64,000 bases of DNA from the NCBI RefSeq assembly GCF_004792655.1, contig NZ_SRZC01000002.1, positions 62,001-126,000 on the forward strand. Direction: 5' to 3'. This document shows, one piece after another, positions 24,316 to 33,040 of this stretch. The notes under the pieces are model-generated. The model was not told where the DNA came from. It was given only the letters and a program-made list of their open reading frames with translations, and did no database searches. The DNA comes from Palleniella muris. Lineage in GTDB: Bacteria; Bacteroidota; Bacteroidia; Bacteroidales; Bacteroidaceae. Within the stretch, counting starts at the first letter, position 1. Each line of letters opens with the position of its first letter. Made by a program: the position numbers and the translations under genes.

Positions 24316-24494
24316 CTATCTTGAATAAAGATGAATAAGCTTTGCGTCATTTCTAAAAACAAAATCTTTCATACGCCATACTCCTTTACCCATTTTGTAT
24401 GCCTGCTGCATTGCCGGATGGTTGTCTATGTCGCCACGGTTACGAGCACCGTTGTGAACAAGGCGGTGATGATGGCATATACTGTCTTCTTCAT
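24316..24494 (-). pseudogene. remnant of a small gene, two overlapping frames
   Basis: From the ATG at 24494 a signal-peptide-like stretch MKKTVYAIITALFTTVLVTV ends at a stop (24426). In a different frame the same DNA reads CHHRLVHNGARNRGDIDNHP and continues QAYKMGKGVWRMKDF to a stop at 24316. The second looks more like natural coding sequence, but it has no start and I do not recognise it. Either the gene is broken by a frameshift or one frame is chance. Confidence 0.25.
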
Positions 24495-24541
24495 ATTGTA
24501 TATTATTTGATTATTGTATCTTTGTATAAACTTCAGCATTG

Positions 24542-24922
24542 CTAATTAAAGATTTTTACCGAAAAACTCTGAAAGCTTGCCAACAGCCTTGTCCACATAT
24601 TCAGGCACATAGTCGCCTTTATGTATGCCTCACGGCTCATATAGTCGGAATCTGATTTGCCACCCGACATAATCAGGTAGAGCGTGCCAGGAGTCAGTTT
24701 GCTCATAGCCTCACGCACTTGTTCCACGGACTGCGTGCCTGCCGCACCTTCGTACACGACCTCACCCGTTGCCACATACCTCCCACGCGCTTCCGATGCA
24801 CGCTTCAACCGCTCCAGAACAGTTGTCATCTGCGAGTCCTGATAACCGAGACGACGCACACGCCCGGTGTTGAACAGGCTTAGTGTTGCAGCCGCCTTGA
24901 TACGCCTGTCAGACTGGCCTCT
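24542..24922 (-). pseudogene. truncated and frameshifted gene of unknown function
   Basis: An open frame without a good start runs from after the stop at 24923 to a stop at 24542. It reads RRIKAAATLSLFNTGRVRRL, then a segment with GEVVYEGAAGTQSVEQVREAMSKLTPG. Near 24630 the natural sequence appears to switch frame: the -1/+2 frame gives KGDYVPEYVDKAVGKLSEFF to a stop at 24546, while the original frame turns into an unlikely tail (MCLNMWTRLLASFQ). I read this as the C-terminal remnant of a larger gene. The family is unknown. A short palindrome follows at 24945-24962. The rest of 24923-25093 holds nothing recognisable. Confidence 0.5.
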
Positions 24923-24944
24923 CTAAAAAAGGGGCTTGTCTTGG

Positions 24945-24962
24945 GAACCGCATTAGCGGTTC
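24945..24962. repeat. 18-bp dispersed palindrome GAACCGCATTAGCGGTTC
   Basis: The perfect palindrome GAACCGCATTAGCGGTTC recurs unchanged at 51252-51269. Related shorter forms (ACCGCnTAGCGGT) are at 5811-5823 and 46732-46744. Confidence 0.5.
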
Positions 24963-25093
24963 TCTGCACAGAAATATCCTGACATTGCGTACACAATCAG
25001 AGATGTGTTTGCGCTTTCCATGATACCAATAATAGCGAAACTCAGACATGATACTTTTAGGGGGCTTCTTCACCAACAAATCTTAAACCATAA

Positions 25094-26116
25094 TCAGAAG
25101 CGGCACATCAGTTCCACTACAATCTTGTCGCGCTCCGACATGCTCGGCGTGACAGACTGCTTGTAGAAGTATTTCTCATAGTTCACTCTCAGGTCGGCAA
25201 ACAATTTCTTTGTGCCGAAATGGAGCGTCGTACCAAACGTGAGACGGTGACGTTCCTTGTCGTTGGCTGTGAGAGAGCCGTTCTCGTCCTTTATGCCGTC
25301 GGAATGGTCGGACATATAGTCGTAGCGGGCAAGCACGGAGATGCCATTGGCATATTTCCTTACAAGAAACCTCCGACATGCAAAAGCGTCTATGGCATTC
25401 ACGCCTGAGAAAGCTCCTCCCGAATAGTTCTTGCGGAGATATTCTGCCTCAATATGCCAGTGGGGCGTGTGGTAGTATGCGCCGGCATTCCACATTATTA
25501 TATTAATATCCTCGGGTCTTGTCTTCTGCACACTGCCGACAGCCGTAAAGCGTTCAAGGAACTTTACAGTTGTCTTCACAGAGAAATTATAGCTTTTCGT
25601 CCAATAATCCTTTTGGTTCGTCAGCCCAGAACCGTTGAATATGCCGCCCTCCACAGTCACCGGGACAGTCTCGCCAAAGCTATATGCCGCAGCCACACCG
25701 ACATCGCGGACATTGCCCACCTGCTTGGCTATGAACGAGCGGTTGGCAAAATACTGCTGGTGGGGCGAACGATGGGCATCGATAGTGAACGGGACACGCA
25801 TCTGCCCCAATGTTATGCTTGCCGGAGCATTCGTTGGTGAGAACCGCGCATAAGCGTCAAGCATCTTTATTTTGCCCTCATCAGAGAGGTCTATCTCCGC
25901 TTTGTAGGTTATCTGCGGAATGATTTTACCGTTTACGCTCAATCGTGCGTTCCTGACTTCCGAGCGTCCACGGTTGATTTGCGGTGCATATTCGTATTTC
26001 GCGCGTATTGTGCCATGAAGCTCAGGCAGATAGGAAGACTTGTCTTGCGCATTGCAGACAGCTATAGCTCCTTTGGCGAGGAGCAGAAACAGAAGGAGCA
26101 GCTTTGATTTCTTCAT
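25094..26116 (-). CDS. OprO/OprP-type porin
   Basis: This exported outer-membrane protein of 340 aa starts at MKKSKLLLLFLLLAKGAIAV; the 15 codons upstream are not used. The mature part matches the phosphate-selective porin O/P family: LHGTIRAKYEYAPQINRGRS, VRNARLSVNGKIIPQITYKA, LGQMRVPFTIDAHRSPHQQY, then alternating strands to a terminal MCRF (aromatic last residue, as in outer-membrane barrels). It is probably a trimeric beta-barrel for anions or other small solutes; phosphate selectivity is not proven. It is monocistronic. Confidence 0.83.
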   Translation of the reverse strand: MKKSKLLLLFLLLAKGAIAVCNAQDKSSYLPELHGTIRAKYEYAPQINRGRSEVRNARLSVNGKIIPQITYKAEIDLSDEGKIKMLDAYARFSPTNAPASITLGQMRVPFTIDAHRSPHQQYFANRSFIAKQVGNVRDVGVAAAYSFGETVPVTVEGGIFNGSGLTNQKDYWTKSYNFSVKTTVKFLERFTAVGSVQKTRPEDINIIMWNAGAYYHTPHWHIEAEYLRKNYSGGAFSGVNAIDAFACRRFLVRKYANGISVLARYDYMSDHSDGIKDENGSLTANDKERHRLTFGTTLHFGTKKLFADLRVNYEKYFYKQSVTPSMSERDKIVVELMCRF

Positions 26117-26231
26117 GATAGTCCATTCAGTTTGTTTTGCCTGCAAAATTATGCACAACATATTTCAATACGATTACAATTGTGTTGAAATGCTATTTCT
26201 CTCCGGCAATATATATTCAAAAAAGATTTCA

Positions 26232-26263
26232 TTTGGATATTACATTGATTTTTTGTAACTTTG
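26232..26263 (+). promoter_or_regulatory. -33/-7 promoter of the pRiA4b ORF-3 gene
   Basis: TTTG at 26232-26235 and TAACTTTG at 26256-26263 are 20 bp apart, a textbook Bacteroidetes promoter. The start codon is at 26304. Confidence 0.7.
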
Positions 26264-26303
26264 AAAAATATTCAACCAAGTCACTAATCACACAAACAAG
26301 AAG

Positions 26304-28337
26304 ATGGCTTATCAGCTGAAAATCAAACTGCTTAACGTAAGCAAGCCACCGGTATGGCGAAGAATACTCATTCCTGCCGACTACACATTCGACCAGTTGC
26401 ACTTGGCGATACAAGAAGTTATGGGCTGGGAGAATGCGCATTTGTACCAATTTAAGGACAAAATATATGACGGGACATTCAAAATCGGCACTCTGCAGGA
26501 AGATGATTTCCTTGGAGTAAATGAAAACATAATCGATTCCGGTAAGACAAAGATAAAGGACTACATCCATGAAAAGCGCAAAAAACTGAAATACACTTAC
26601 GATTTCGGTGACGATTGGCACCATGATGTTGAACTGGAAGAGACAAGAAACGAGAACCTGCTGTTCCCACTGTGTCTCGCCGGCAAAGGAGCATGCCCTC
26701 CCGAGGACTGTGGCGGACCGTGGGGCTATGAAATGCTGAAGGAACAATTGGCAGAAGGTGAAGGCGATGAAGAATACGACTGGCTCATCGAGGATATGGA
26801 CTTCGACCCGAAAAAGTTTGACACAGAAGAAGCTAATGCAAGACTTGTCATGGCATTCCGCAAAACTGCAACTAAACCGACTGCGAAAGGCAAGGCGCAA
26901 AATGGTAAGAGAAAGAAGGTTATCTTTCCGAAGGATTTCATAAATTTCCGTCCTGACGGCAAGCCTTATGCCACAGACTCCGAATATGCGGACATTGCGA
27001 ACAGAGTCTACTATATTTTATTTGGAACAAATGATGGTAGAAGAATAGTCACCGCCGAAGAGTGTTTTGAGATGGCAATGATTCTCACATTGTATTATGA
27101 GGACTGTATCTCCGGGCTTGGATTATGGCAGGCTTTTGTCAACAAGCACCGCGAACTGTATGGCAAATGGCTTCCATTCTATGACATTGACGAAGCGGAA
27201 TATTATCCGGACGAAGTAAATCTTCCTGACGTGAAATTCCTTTTGTGGCTCTATTTGACATCCAATAACGAACTTACATTGACAAATCCGTTCCTGCCAT
27301 GGATAGAAGAACAAGCTACGGAAATCCACGCTTTGTTTGAAAGCGAGTTTGAAAAGACAGCGATGAACGAACCACTTGTGGAGCAGTTCTACGAAATGGC
27401 AGGCAGCAATGATTTCTTTGTCGTAAAGGAATTGCTGACGTGGCTATGCGAGAAAGCATATCTGCTCTACTATTCCGGCGGTATTGAAGCATATATCAAT
27501 CTATTTGAAGAAAAACTCAATGACAGATTTGAGCAAGCATTCCCATACTCATTCCTGCATTACGCAACAATGTCCATGGTAGCCGTAAGCACGCCGATTG
27601 GACCGTTGGCACTGAAACCAAAGGAGTGGCTTTGCGAAATGTGCAAAGCTACGGGAAATGACAAGAATCTCGAAACGCTCAGCAACATGGACTACCGTGA
27701 CTTTACACTCTACCGGATTGTCGGCATCACGCCTGAAACCCTCAAAGTCCTTTCACCGAAAGACGAAACAATGGAAATAGCGATTGACAGTATCAACCCG
27801 ACAGAGCAAAAAAGTGTGAAGAACTGCACTTACCTAACCACGTCTTTGGTGCATTTTAACGGTCTTTGGAATGTCAACGGATTATGCTCAATGGTGAAGA
27901 AAAGCGATGACAGCAATGCAAAAGAGCACTATGACGAGATTTGCCAAGGAGTTGCAGACAACAAGAAAACAACTGCCAAAAACAAGGAAATGTGCGAGGA
28001 CATGATGAGCAAAAATCATGGCAAGCGCATCATTTTCAATGATAATCGCGTAGTGATTATTGCAGAGGACAATTCTATCCTTGAAATGAAAACATACCAT
28101 AACACATTGAAATCTCCGGACAATCCTTATTACGACAAGGAGGCTGCCCAGAATGATGGTGTGAAACTGATTCTTAACCGGGAATCGATGCCGGCTGCGC
28201 ATCTGCGAATGCTTATTGACACAGGATGCTTTGCTGACGCAATGATACCTTACCCCGGAGATGAGACTCGCGGGAAACGTCTCTTGCAAGAGAATATGCG
28301 GTTCCTTGCAAGATGCCTCAGAAGAGAGGAACTCTAA
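26304..28337 (+). CDS. large pRiA4b ORF-3 family protein with long C-terminal extension
   Basis: Residues 1-180 match the plasmid pRiA4b ORF-3 domain (PF07929): KPPVWRRILIPADYTFDQLH, MGWENAHLYQF, YTYDFGDDWHHDVELEE and CPPEDCGGPWGYEML. The domain occurs with IS1096-type elements and alone. After a basic linker (KGKAQNGKRKKVIF), about 470 further residues are mainly helical, with short repeat-like segments such as WLCEKAYLLYYSGGIEAYINLFEEKL. The N-terminal domain alone is usually about 180 aa, so the extension is unusual. Function is unknown. Confidence 0.8.
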   Translation: MAYQLKIKLLNVSKPPVWRRILIPADYTFDQLHLAIQEVMGWENAHLYQFKDKIYDGTFKIGTLQEDDFLGVNENIIDSGKTKIKDYIHEKRKKLKYTYDFGDDWHHDVELEETRNENLLFPLCLAGKGACPPEDCGGPWGYEMLKEQLAEGEGDEEYDWLIEDMDFDPKKFDTEEANARLVMAFRKTATKPTAKGKAQNGKRKKVIFPKDFINFRPDGKPYATDSEYADIANRVYYILFGTNDGRRIVTAEECFEMAMILTLYYEDCISGLGLWQAFVNKHRELYGKWLPFYDIDEAEYYPDEVNLPDVKFLLWLYLTSNNELTLTNPFLPWIEEQATEIHALFESEFEKTAMNEPLVEQFYEMAGSNDFFVVKELLTWLCEKAYLLYYSGGIEAYINLFEEKLNDRFEQAFPYSFLHYATMSMVAVSTPIGPLALKPKEWLCEMCKATGNDKNLETLSNMDYRDFTLYRIVGITPETLKVLSPKDETMEIAIDSINPTEQKSVKNCTYLTTSLVHFNGLWNVNGLCSMVKKSDDSNAKEHYDEICQGVADNKKTTAKNKEMCEDMMSKNHGKRIIFNDNRVVIIAEDNSILEMKTYHNTLKSPDNPYYDKEAAQNDGVKLILNRESMPAAHLRMLIDTGCFADAMIPYPGDETRGKRLLQENMRFLARCLRREEL

Positions 28338-28411
28338 AACACATCGCGACAAAGTGAATACAGAACATTGGGCGCAATTTTCCACTGCTAAGCAAAAACC
28401 ATGAAACAGCA

Positions 28412-28448
28412 AAAGGGCAGGAATCCCAAAAGCGGATTCCTGCCCTTT
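28412..28448. terminator. bidirectional terminator
   Basis: A perfect 15-bp stem (28412-28426 with 28434-28448, arms AAAGGGCAGGAATCC and GGATTCCTGCCCTTT) flanked by A and T runs lies between the convergent pRiA4b and PCMD genes. Confidence 0.85.
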
Positions 28449-28483
28449 ACATGTTATTCTGTTAAAAGAATTACTGCTTATTC

Positions 28484-29854
28484 TTACTTGATGACCTTCA
28501 CGGTCTTGCCGTCAGCCTTACGCACGATATAGACATTGCCCGGCTGCATAGTAGCTGCCTTCTTGCCATCAAGAGTGTATACTGATGTTGGCTGCTCTAC
28601 CACGCCCGGAACGATGCAGTCAATGCCGGTTGAAATCTTCTCGCCGAATGTTACAAAGATATCGAATACCCATGAAATTGTAATCTTCGCAAACAGCTTT
28701 TCACCCTTCATCTCTGCATAGAGAGTTACAGGGAGTGGACTAAGACCTGGACCAATCCACCCTATGCTTTCATCATCACCAGGAGCGATTGTGATAGTCT
28801 GTTTTGTGGAAAGCACAACGACACCGTCTTCCTCAGTTCCCTCAACATTCTCAAGATTAATTGTTCCTACGCTCATAGCTTCAGGACCTTCTCCAAGCAT
28901 GAAATTTGGAAGAGTCAAAGTATATTTGCCATCACCATTGTCAGTAACGAAAATAGAGGCAGACAGAGGATCCATTGGTTCACCATCGCCAAGCTGGACA
29001 ACCAACTTATCTGTGAATTCCTTTGCAGAAGACTCCTCACCCTCACATACAAGCTCAACCTTGTCAACATACAGTGTGCTACCTACCGCACCAATGAATG
29101 ATGCACCTTCTACGCTTGAGGTGAACACAACAGTGAGGCTGTAACCACCGGCTTTCAGGATTTCCTCGTCAATGACATTTTTCTTATAATCGAACGCAAC
29201 CTCAAACTTTGTCCATTCTGCAACGTCTGTGATTTCACCTGCATCGGCAATAGCGACAATGTTCTCATTTGTAAGCACATCAGTACCATTGAGGACAACA
29301 TCATTGCCCTGCGCATCCTTGTTCTTGTAGAGTACAGAATAAATCTGTCCTTTATCGACTTTGCCTGCAATCTCCTTGCCATTTTTATCTGTAACCTTCT
29401 CACCAGCCTTGTACTTGTAATAGCCGAAGAATTTAAGCGGTTTTTTGTCAAATACCTTTCCAAAATTTGTCGCTTTCATTGCACTTGACATTGCAGCAGA
29501 AGAATCAAAAGAGCCTATAAATAAGTTTCCCGCTGCAATCGGCATCTTCACAAGACCGCCAAGGAAACCTGTGGACTTTGTTTCAAGTTTCACACACGCA
29601 CCATCATATCCTTCTGCAATGGCAACAGAAGGGTAATCTGCAGCTGGAGCATTCCCTGCTGTCATTGCGAATCCAGCATTTCCTGTAGCCCAAAGATTGT
29701 TCTCGGTATCGTCAGCGTTCTTCTCAAACCACTCATAATACTTGCCTTTTGAGTCAAGCTTATAGTTCTCGAAATCATACTTTACCGTAACGGTATTGTC
29801 TGCCATTGCCGTCAATCCCATTGCAGCAAAGAGAAGAGTAAATAGTTTCTTCAT
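28484..29854 (-). CDS. exported PCMD / calycin-like protein
   Basis: This 456-aa protein has signal peptide MKKLFTLLFAAMGLTAMA. The first domain (about 25-260) matches the putative carbohydrate-metabolism domain PCMD: a YDFENYKLDSKGKYYEWFEK start, ending GASFIGAVGSTLYVDKVELV. The second (about 270-400) matches a calycin-like beta-barrel (DKLVVQLGDGEPMDP, NGDGKYTLTLPNFML). The end, VYTLDGKKAATMQPGNVYIV, then RKADGKTVKVIK, is the C-terminal module of Prevotella exported proteins. It is the last gene of a three-gene operon and lies 38 bp after the barrel protein. Substrate is unknown. Confidence 0.82.
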   Translation of the reverse strand: MKKLFTLLFAAMGLTAMADNTVTVKYDFENYKLDSKGKYYEWFEKNADDTENNLWATGNAGFAMTAGNAPAADYPSVAIAEGYDGACVKLETKSTGFLGGLVKMPIAAGNLFIGSFDSSAAMSSAMKATNFGKVFDKKPLKFFGYYKYKAGEKVTDKNGKEIAGKVDKGQIYSVLYKNKDAQGNDVVLNGTDVLTNENIVAIADAGEITDVAEWTKFEVAFDYKKNVIDEEILKAGGYSLTVVFTSSVEGASFIGAVGSTLYVDKVELVCEGEESSAKEFTDKLVVQLGDGEPMDPLSASIFVTDNGDGKYTLTLPNFMLGEGPEAMSVGTINLENVEGTEEDGVVVLSTKQTITIAPGDDESIGWIGPGLSPLPVTLYAEMKGEKLFAKITISWVFDIFVTFGEKISTGIDCIVPGVVEQPTSVYTLDGKKAATMQPGNVYIVRKADGKTVKVIK

Positions 29855-29892
29855 AATTTTCTTTTTAAGTGAATTAATATTTTAATAGGGTC

Positions 29893-30645
29893 TTATTTCA
29901 ATTTGTACATCACACCGAAGGTGCCGAATATCGGGTACAAGGTCTGCTCAATCGTTTTGAAAGAACTTTTATGGATGCCGTTGAGTCCCCACTGCAGGTC
30001 GGCGTATGCCCCCCAGCGGCGGCTGAACTGCCAGTCAGCACCGACATCGATGCCCACCTGTATGCGGCGCATGTGCTCACTGAAGTCATACGTTCCGCGT
30101 GACTCTTCCGTGTTGCCCATCTCTATTTTCTCACCGACAGGCACCATACGGCGCAGATAGCCGTCATAGACATATCCCTTGAACACACGCGTGGAGACAT
30201 AAGATACATATGGACCCGCCTTCAGCATGACATTCTTATGCACCCTGTAAGTCGCCAGGACAGGAAGGGTAAGCATCCATTCCTCACACTCCGTGACAAG
30301 ATTACCAGTATAGTAGCCTTCAATTTCGTCGCCACCCTTGGTCATCACCATGTGATAGTTCTTTACGGTAGCGTCCACTTTCATGCCCTTGTTCTCACTA
30401 TGCAAGCCTATCATCACGCCCCAATTACCTTTCAGAGGTTTGCTGACATCAAGTCCGAGGGTGAAATTTGGCTGCAACTTATAACTGTTCATGCTGCGGA
30501 TTGTAGCTGGTATTCCAACAGGAGCAGTACCACCAATGTTATATCCGAGACGTGCGTAATAATCCCATCCTGTCAGAAGGTTTTCTGCATGTGCAGTGGC
30601 GGTTGCTGCCGCCATCATTAACACTGTAATTGCTTTACGTATCAT
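29893..30645 (-). CDS. outer-membrane beta-barrel protein
   Basis: This 250-aa protein has signal peptide MIRKAITVLMMAAATATAHA from the ATG at 30645; an upstream ATG at 30672 would overlap the previous gene and is not used. The mature part has the strand pattern of the OMP beta-barrel family PF13568: LGLDVSKPLKGNWGVMIGLH, LTLPVLATYRVHKNVMLKAG, VGIDVGADWQFSRRWGAYAD, ending FGVMYKLK. It begins 7 bp after the lipoprotein gene. It is a small barrel of eight or so strands, possibly working with the PCMD proteins on either side. Confidence 0.82.
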   Translation of the reverse strand: MIRKAITVLMMAAATATAHAENLLTGWDYYARLGYNIGGTAPVGIPATIRSMNSYKLQPNFTLGLDVSKPLKGNWGVMIGLHSENKGMKVDATVKNYHMVMTKGGDEIEGYYTGNLVTECEEWMLTLPVLATYRVHKNVMLKAGPYVSYVSTRVFKGYVYDGYLRRMVPVGEKIEMGNTEESRGTYDFSEHMRRIQVGIDVGADWQFSRRWGAYADLQWGLNGIHKSSFKTIEQTLYPIFGTFGVMYKLK

Positions 30646-30652
30646 CTGGATA

Positions 30653-31834
30653 TTATTGTTTTGATGTTTCACAAATAACGCTCACCTTATCTATATATAG
30701 CGTACTGCCTATCGCTCCATGGAAGTACGCCCCATCCTTGCTGGAAGAGAAGACCACTGCAAGATTATAGCCAAAAGAGTTAAGCAGGTCATAGTCGACA
30801 TCCGCCCCATAGTAATCGAAATCAACCTCAAAGCGTGTCCACTCTTCTACCGGGCGGACTTCTGGAAGGATTGCCTTCGCAACAATATTCTCAGATTCCT
30901 CCTTTTTCTGCGCGTAATCACCATGAAGCATTACAGGATTACCGTCCTTGTCATGGTTCTTGTACAGGATTGCATATATAGCACCCTCATCCTTACGGCC
31001 CTCATCAACACGACCATCTTCGTACATAAACGTAGGTCCTGGCTTATACTTATAGTAACCGGTGAACTTAAGAGGCTTTTTGTCAAATGGCAAGCCGAAA
31101 TGTGTGCTTCCCAAGGCGTCTTTCAAGGCGTTTTCTGTAATGAATTTTCCGAGGAACAGGTTACCTGCTGCCATCAGCTTCTTCATCGCCTGTGCTATCG
31201 CTCCGGTGGCTTTTGTCTCAAGTTTCACAGCCTTACCGTCGAATCCGTCCTCAACAGGGACTGTCGGATATTCATCAAGCTTTGCTGAGGGGTTGCTGAT
31301 GGAGAAGCCGCCGTTGGCGGAAGCCCAGTTGTTAGCATCTGTTCCGTCCTCTTTCAAATCGTTCCACTTGTAGTACTGCTTCTTTGTGAATTCATCCGTG
31401 AAGACTTCAACACGCTCAAAATCAAACTCAATGATGTCTCGGACGGTCCTGCGCTCCTCTATGACAGAGACATGATAAATGCGCTGCCAGTTGCCGTCCT
31501 GTGAGGTAGTCGTATAGGCTACCGGACCATTTGCGAAATTCTGCACGCTTCCGTTTTCAGGAAAGAGTGTTGCTCCTTCTGTGACGACAAACTGTGGGGC
31601 GAGACTGCTTCTGTCCGTCCCAGGCTTAACCTTGAACGTGATAGTGCTCTCGCCTGTATAAACCTTTTCTATGATGGTGTCGCTGAGATTCCAAGTGCAC
31701 AGTTCCGGCTCGTCATAATGCACCCAAGCCTTCTCGATGTCACACTCAGAGTTCAGCGGTTCATCCTTAAAACAAGCGGTGAGTCCGGAACATACCGTCA
31801 CCGCTACGCATACCTTTACTAATATCTTAAACAT
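30653..31834 (-). CDS. PCMD-domain lipoprotein
   Basis: This 393-aa protein has lipobox SGLTAC (Cys21) followed by FKDEP, whose acidic residues suggest outer-surface export in Bacteroidetes. Residues about 60-130 form an N-terminal beta domain (KVYTGESTITFKVKPG, YHVSVIEERRTV); the rest is the PCMD domain (FDFERVEVFTDEFTKKQYYK to ..FHGAIGSTLYIDKVSVIC), clearly paralogous to the downstream exported PCMD protein. The two therefore arose by duplication within one operon with a beta-barrel between them. A -7 box TAATTTCG lies at 31867-31874. Confidence 0.83.
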   Translation of the reverse strand: MFKILVKVCVAVTVCSGLTACFKDEPLNSECDIEKAWVHYDEPELCTWNLSDTIIEKVYTGESTITFKVKPGTDRSSLAPQFVVTEGATLFPENGSVQNFANGPVAYTTTSQDGNWQRIYHVSVIEERRTVRDIIEFDFERVEVFTDEFTKKQYYKWNDLKEDGTDANNWASANGGFSISNPSAKLDEYPTVPVEDGFDGKAVKLETKATGAIAQAMKKLMAAGNLFLGKFITENALKDALGSTHFGLPFDKKPLKFTGYYKYKPGPTFMYEDGRVDEGRKDEGAIYAILYKNHDKDGNPVMLHGDYAQKKEESENIVAKAILPEVRPVEEWTRFEVDFDYYGADVDYDLLNSFGYNLAVVFSSSKDGAYFHGAIGSTLYIDKVSVICETSKQ

Positions 31835-32009
31835 AATTATGGAACATATCTGTTTATTCCTGCGTGCGAAATTACAGAAAAATAGTGGTATTCACACATT
31901 TTAACCGTGAATAATATGCAATCGAAAGCGATTTTAATGACATGTATCAAGATTTTATCCGTTTGTTCAACGTTATTGCCTCTATTTCCATTTCTTTGCA
32001 CAATAAGAA

Positions 32010-32059
32010 GAAAAGCCATACCACACTCTGCATTTCTTGAGTAATGATATGGCTTTTCA
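32010..32059 (-). terminator. possible terminator hairpin after the zinc-ribbon operon
   Basis: An 11-bp stem, GAAAAGCCATA (32010-32020) with TATGGCTTTTC (32048-32058), has a loop of 27 nt. It lies about 90 bp after the zinc-ribbon gene stop. Confidence 0.4.
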
Positions 32060-32150
32060 TATACCAATAAAGGCAGTTTTGTCATAAGGAACGGCTGCCA
32101 TTGTTTCCCATCAGGGATGCTGCCTGTTCCTCCGGAGTGACAGGAACGGA

Positions 32151-32969
32151 CTAATCCTCTGCTGATGTCTTTGTACGAGTGGCGCGCTTGCGCTTTGGCT
32201 TGTCTTCGACAGTGACAACAGGTTTCACACCTGCCAGCTCAGAATCAACAAGGATTCTGCCGCAATATTCGCAGACGATGATTTTCTTGTGCATCTTGAT
32301 GTCCAGCTGTCGCTGTGGCGGGATTTTGTTGAAGCAGCCTCCGCAGGCGTCACGCTGCACATAGACTACTCCGAGTCCGTTGCGTGCATTCTTGCGGATG
32401 CGCTTGAAGCTCTGCAGGAGACGCGGCTCTATGCGCATTTCGAGATCTTCGGCTCTTTCGCGGAGCTGTTCCTCTTCGGCGCGTGTCTCCTCCATGATTT
32501 CATCAAGTTCGGCACGCTTGGAGTCAAGGTCTGCCTTACGGCTCTCCATCTGTGCCTGTGCGCGCTCACCATCCTGAGTGCGTTCTTCTATCTTAACCTG
32601 TGCATCCCTGATCTTCTTCTCACAGAGCTGGATTTCCAGATTCTGGAACTCTATCTCTTTTGTCAGGACATCATACTCACGATTGTTGCGCACGTCGTTT
32701 ATCTGTGCTTTGTAACGCTCAAGGCTTTCTTTCGCACGCACGATGTCGTCACGCTTAGTGACAATAGCCTGACGGAATGACTCCACTTCGTCAGAAAGGT
32801 TGTTGATGCGTGTTTCCAGACCAGCAATCTCATCCTCAAGGTCCTCCACCTCAAGAGGAAGTTCGCCGCGGAGGGCACGCTTTTCATCAATGCCTGAGAG
32901 AGTTGTCTGCAACTGGTAAAGAGTCTTGAGCTTCTCTTCAACAGTCATTTCCTTTACTTTCTTTGCCAT
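32151..32969 (-). CDS. coiled-coil zinc-ribbon protein (CdsZ-like)
   Basis: This 272-aa protein starts MAKKVKEMTVEEKLKTLYQL. Residues about 8-190 form one long coiled coil. A four-Cys zinc ribbon follows (CGGCF ... CEYCG) near residues 204-240, then a Lys/Arg-rich tail (KPKRKRATRTKTS). This is the widespread C4-type zinc-ribbon family related to CdsZ of Chlamydia and other small coiled-coil nucleic-acid-associated proteins. It lies 71 bp downstream of the Nif3-like gene, a pairing conserved in Bacteroidetes. Molecular role is unknown. Confidence 0.88.
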   Translation of the reverse strand: MAKKVKEMTVEEKLKTLYQLQTTLSGIDEKRALRGELPLEVEDLEDEIAGLETRINNLSDEVESFRQAIVTKRDDIVRAKESLERYKAQINDVRNNREYDVLTKEIEFQNLEIQLCEKKIRDAQVKIEERTQDGERAQAQMESRKADLDSKRAELDEIMEETRAEEEQLRERAEDLEMRIEPRLLQSFKRIRKNARNGLGVVYVQRDACGGCFNKIPPQRQLDIKMHKKIIVCEYCGRILVDSELAGVKPVVTVEDKPKRKRATRTKTSAED

Positions 32970-33040
32970 ATTATATGATAATTGTATTATTTTGAAAGTT
33001 TTTCCAGACATCGAACAGTCTGGAAATCATTAACCGTTTC

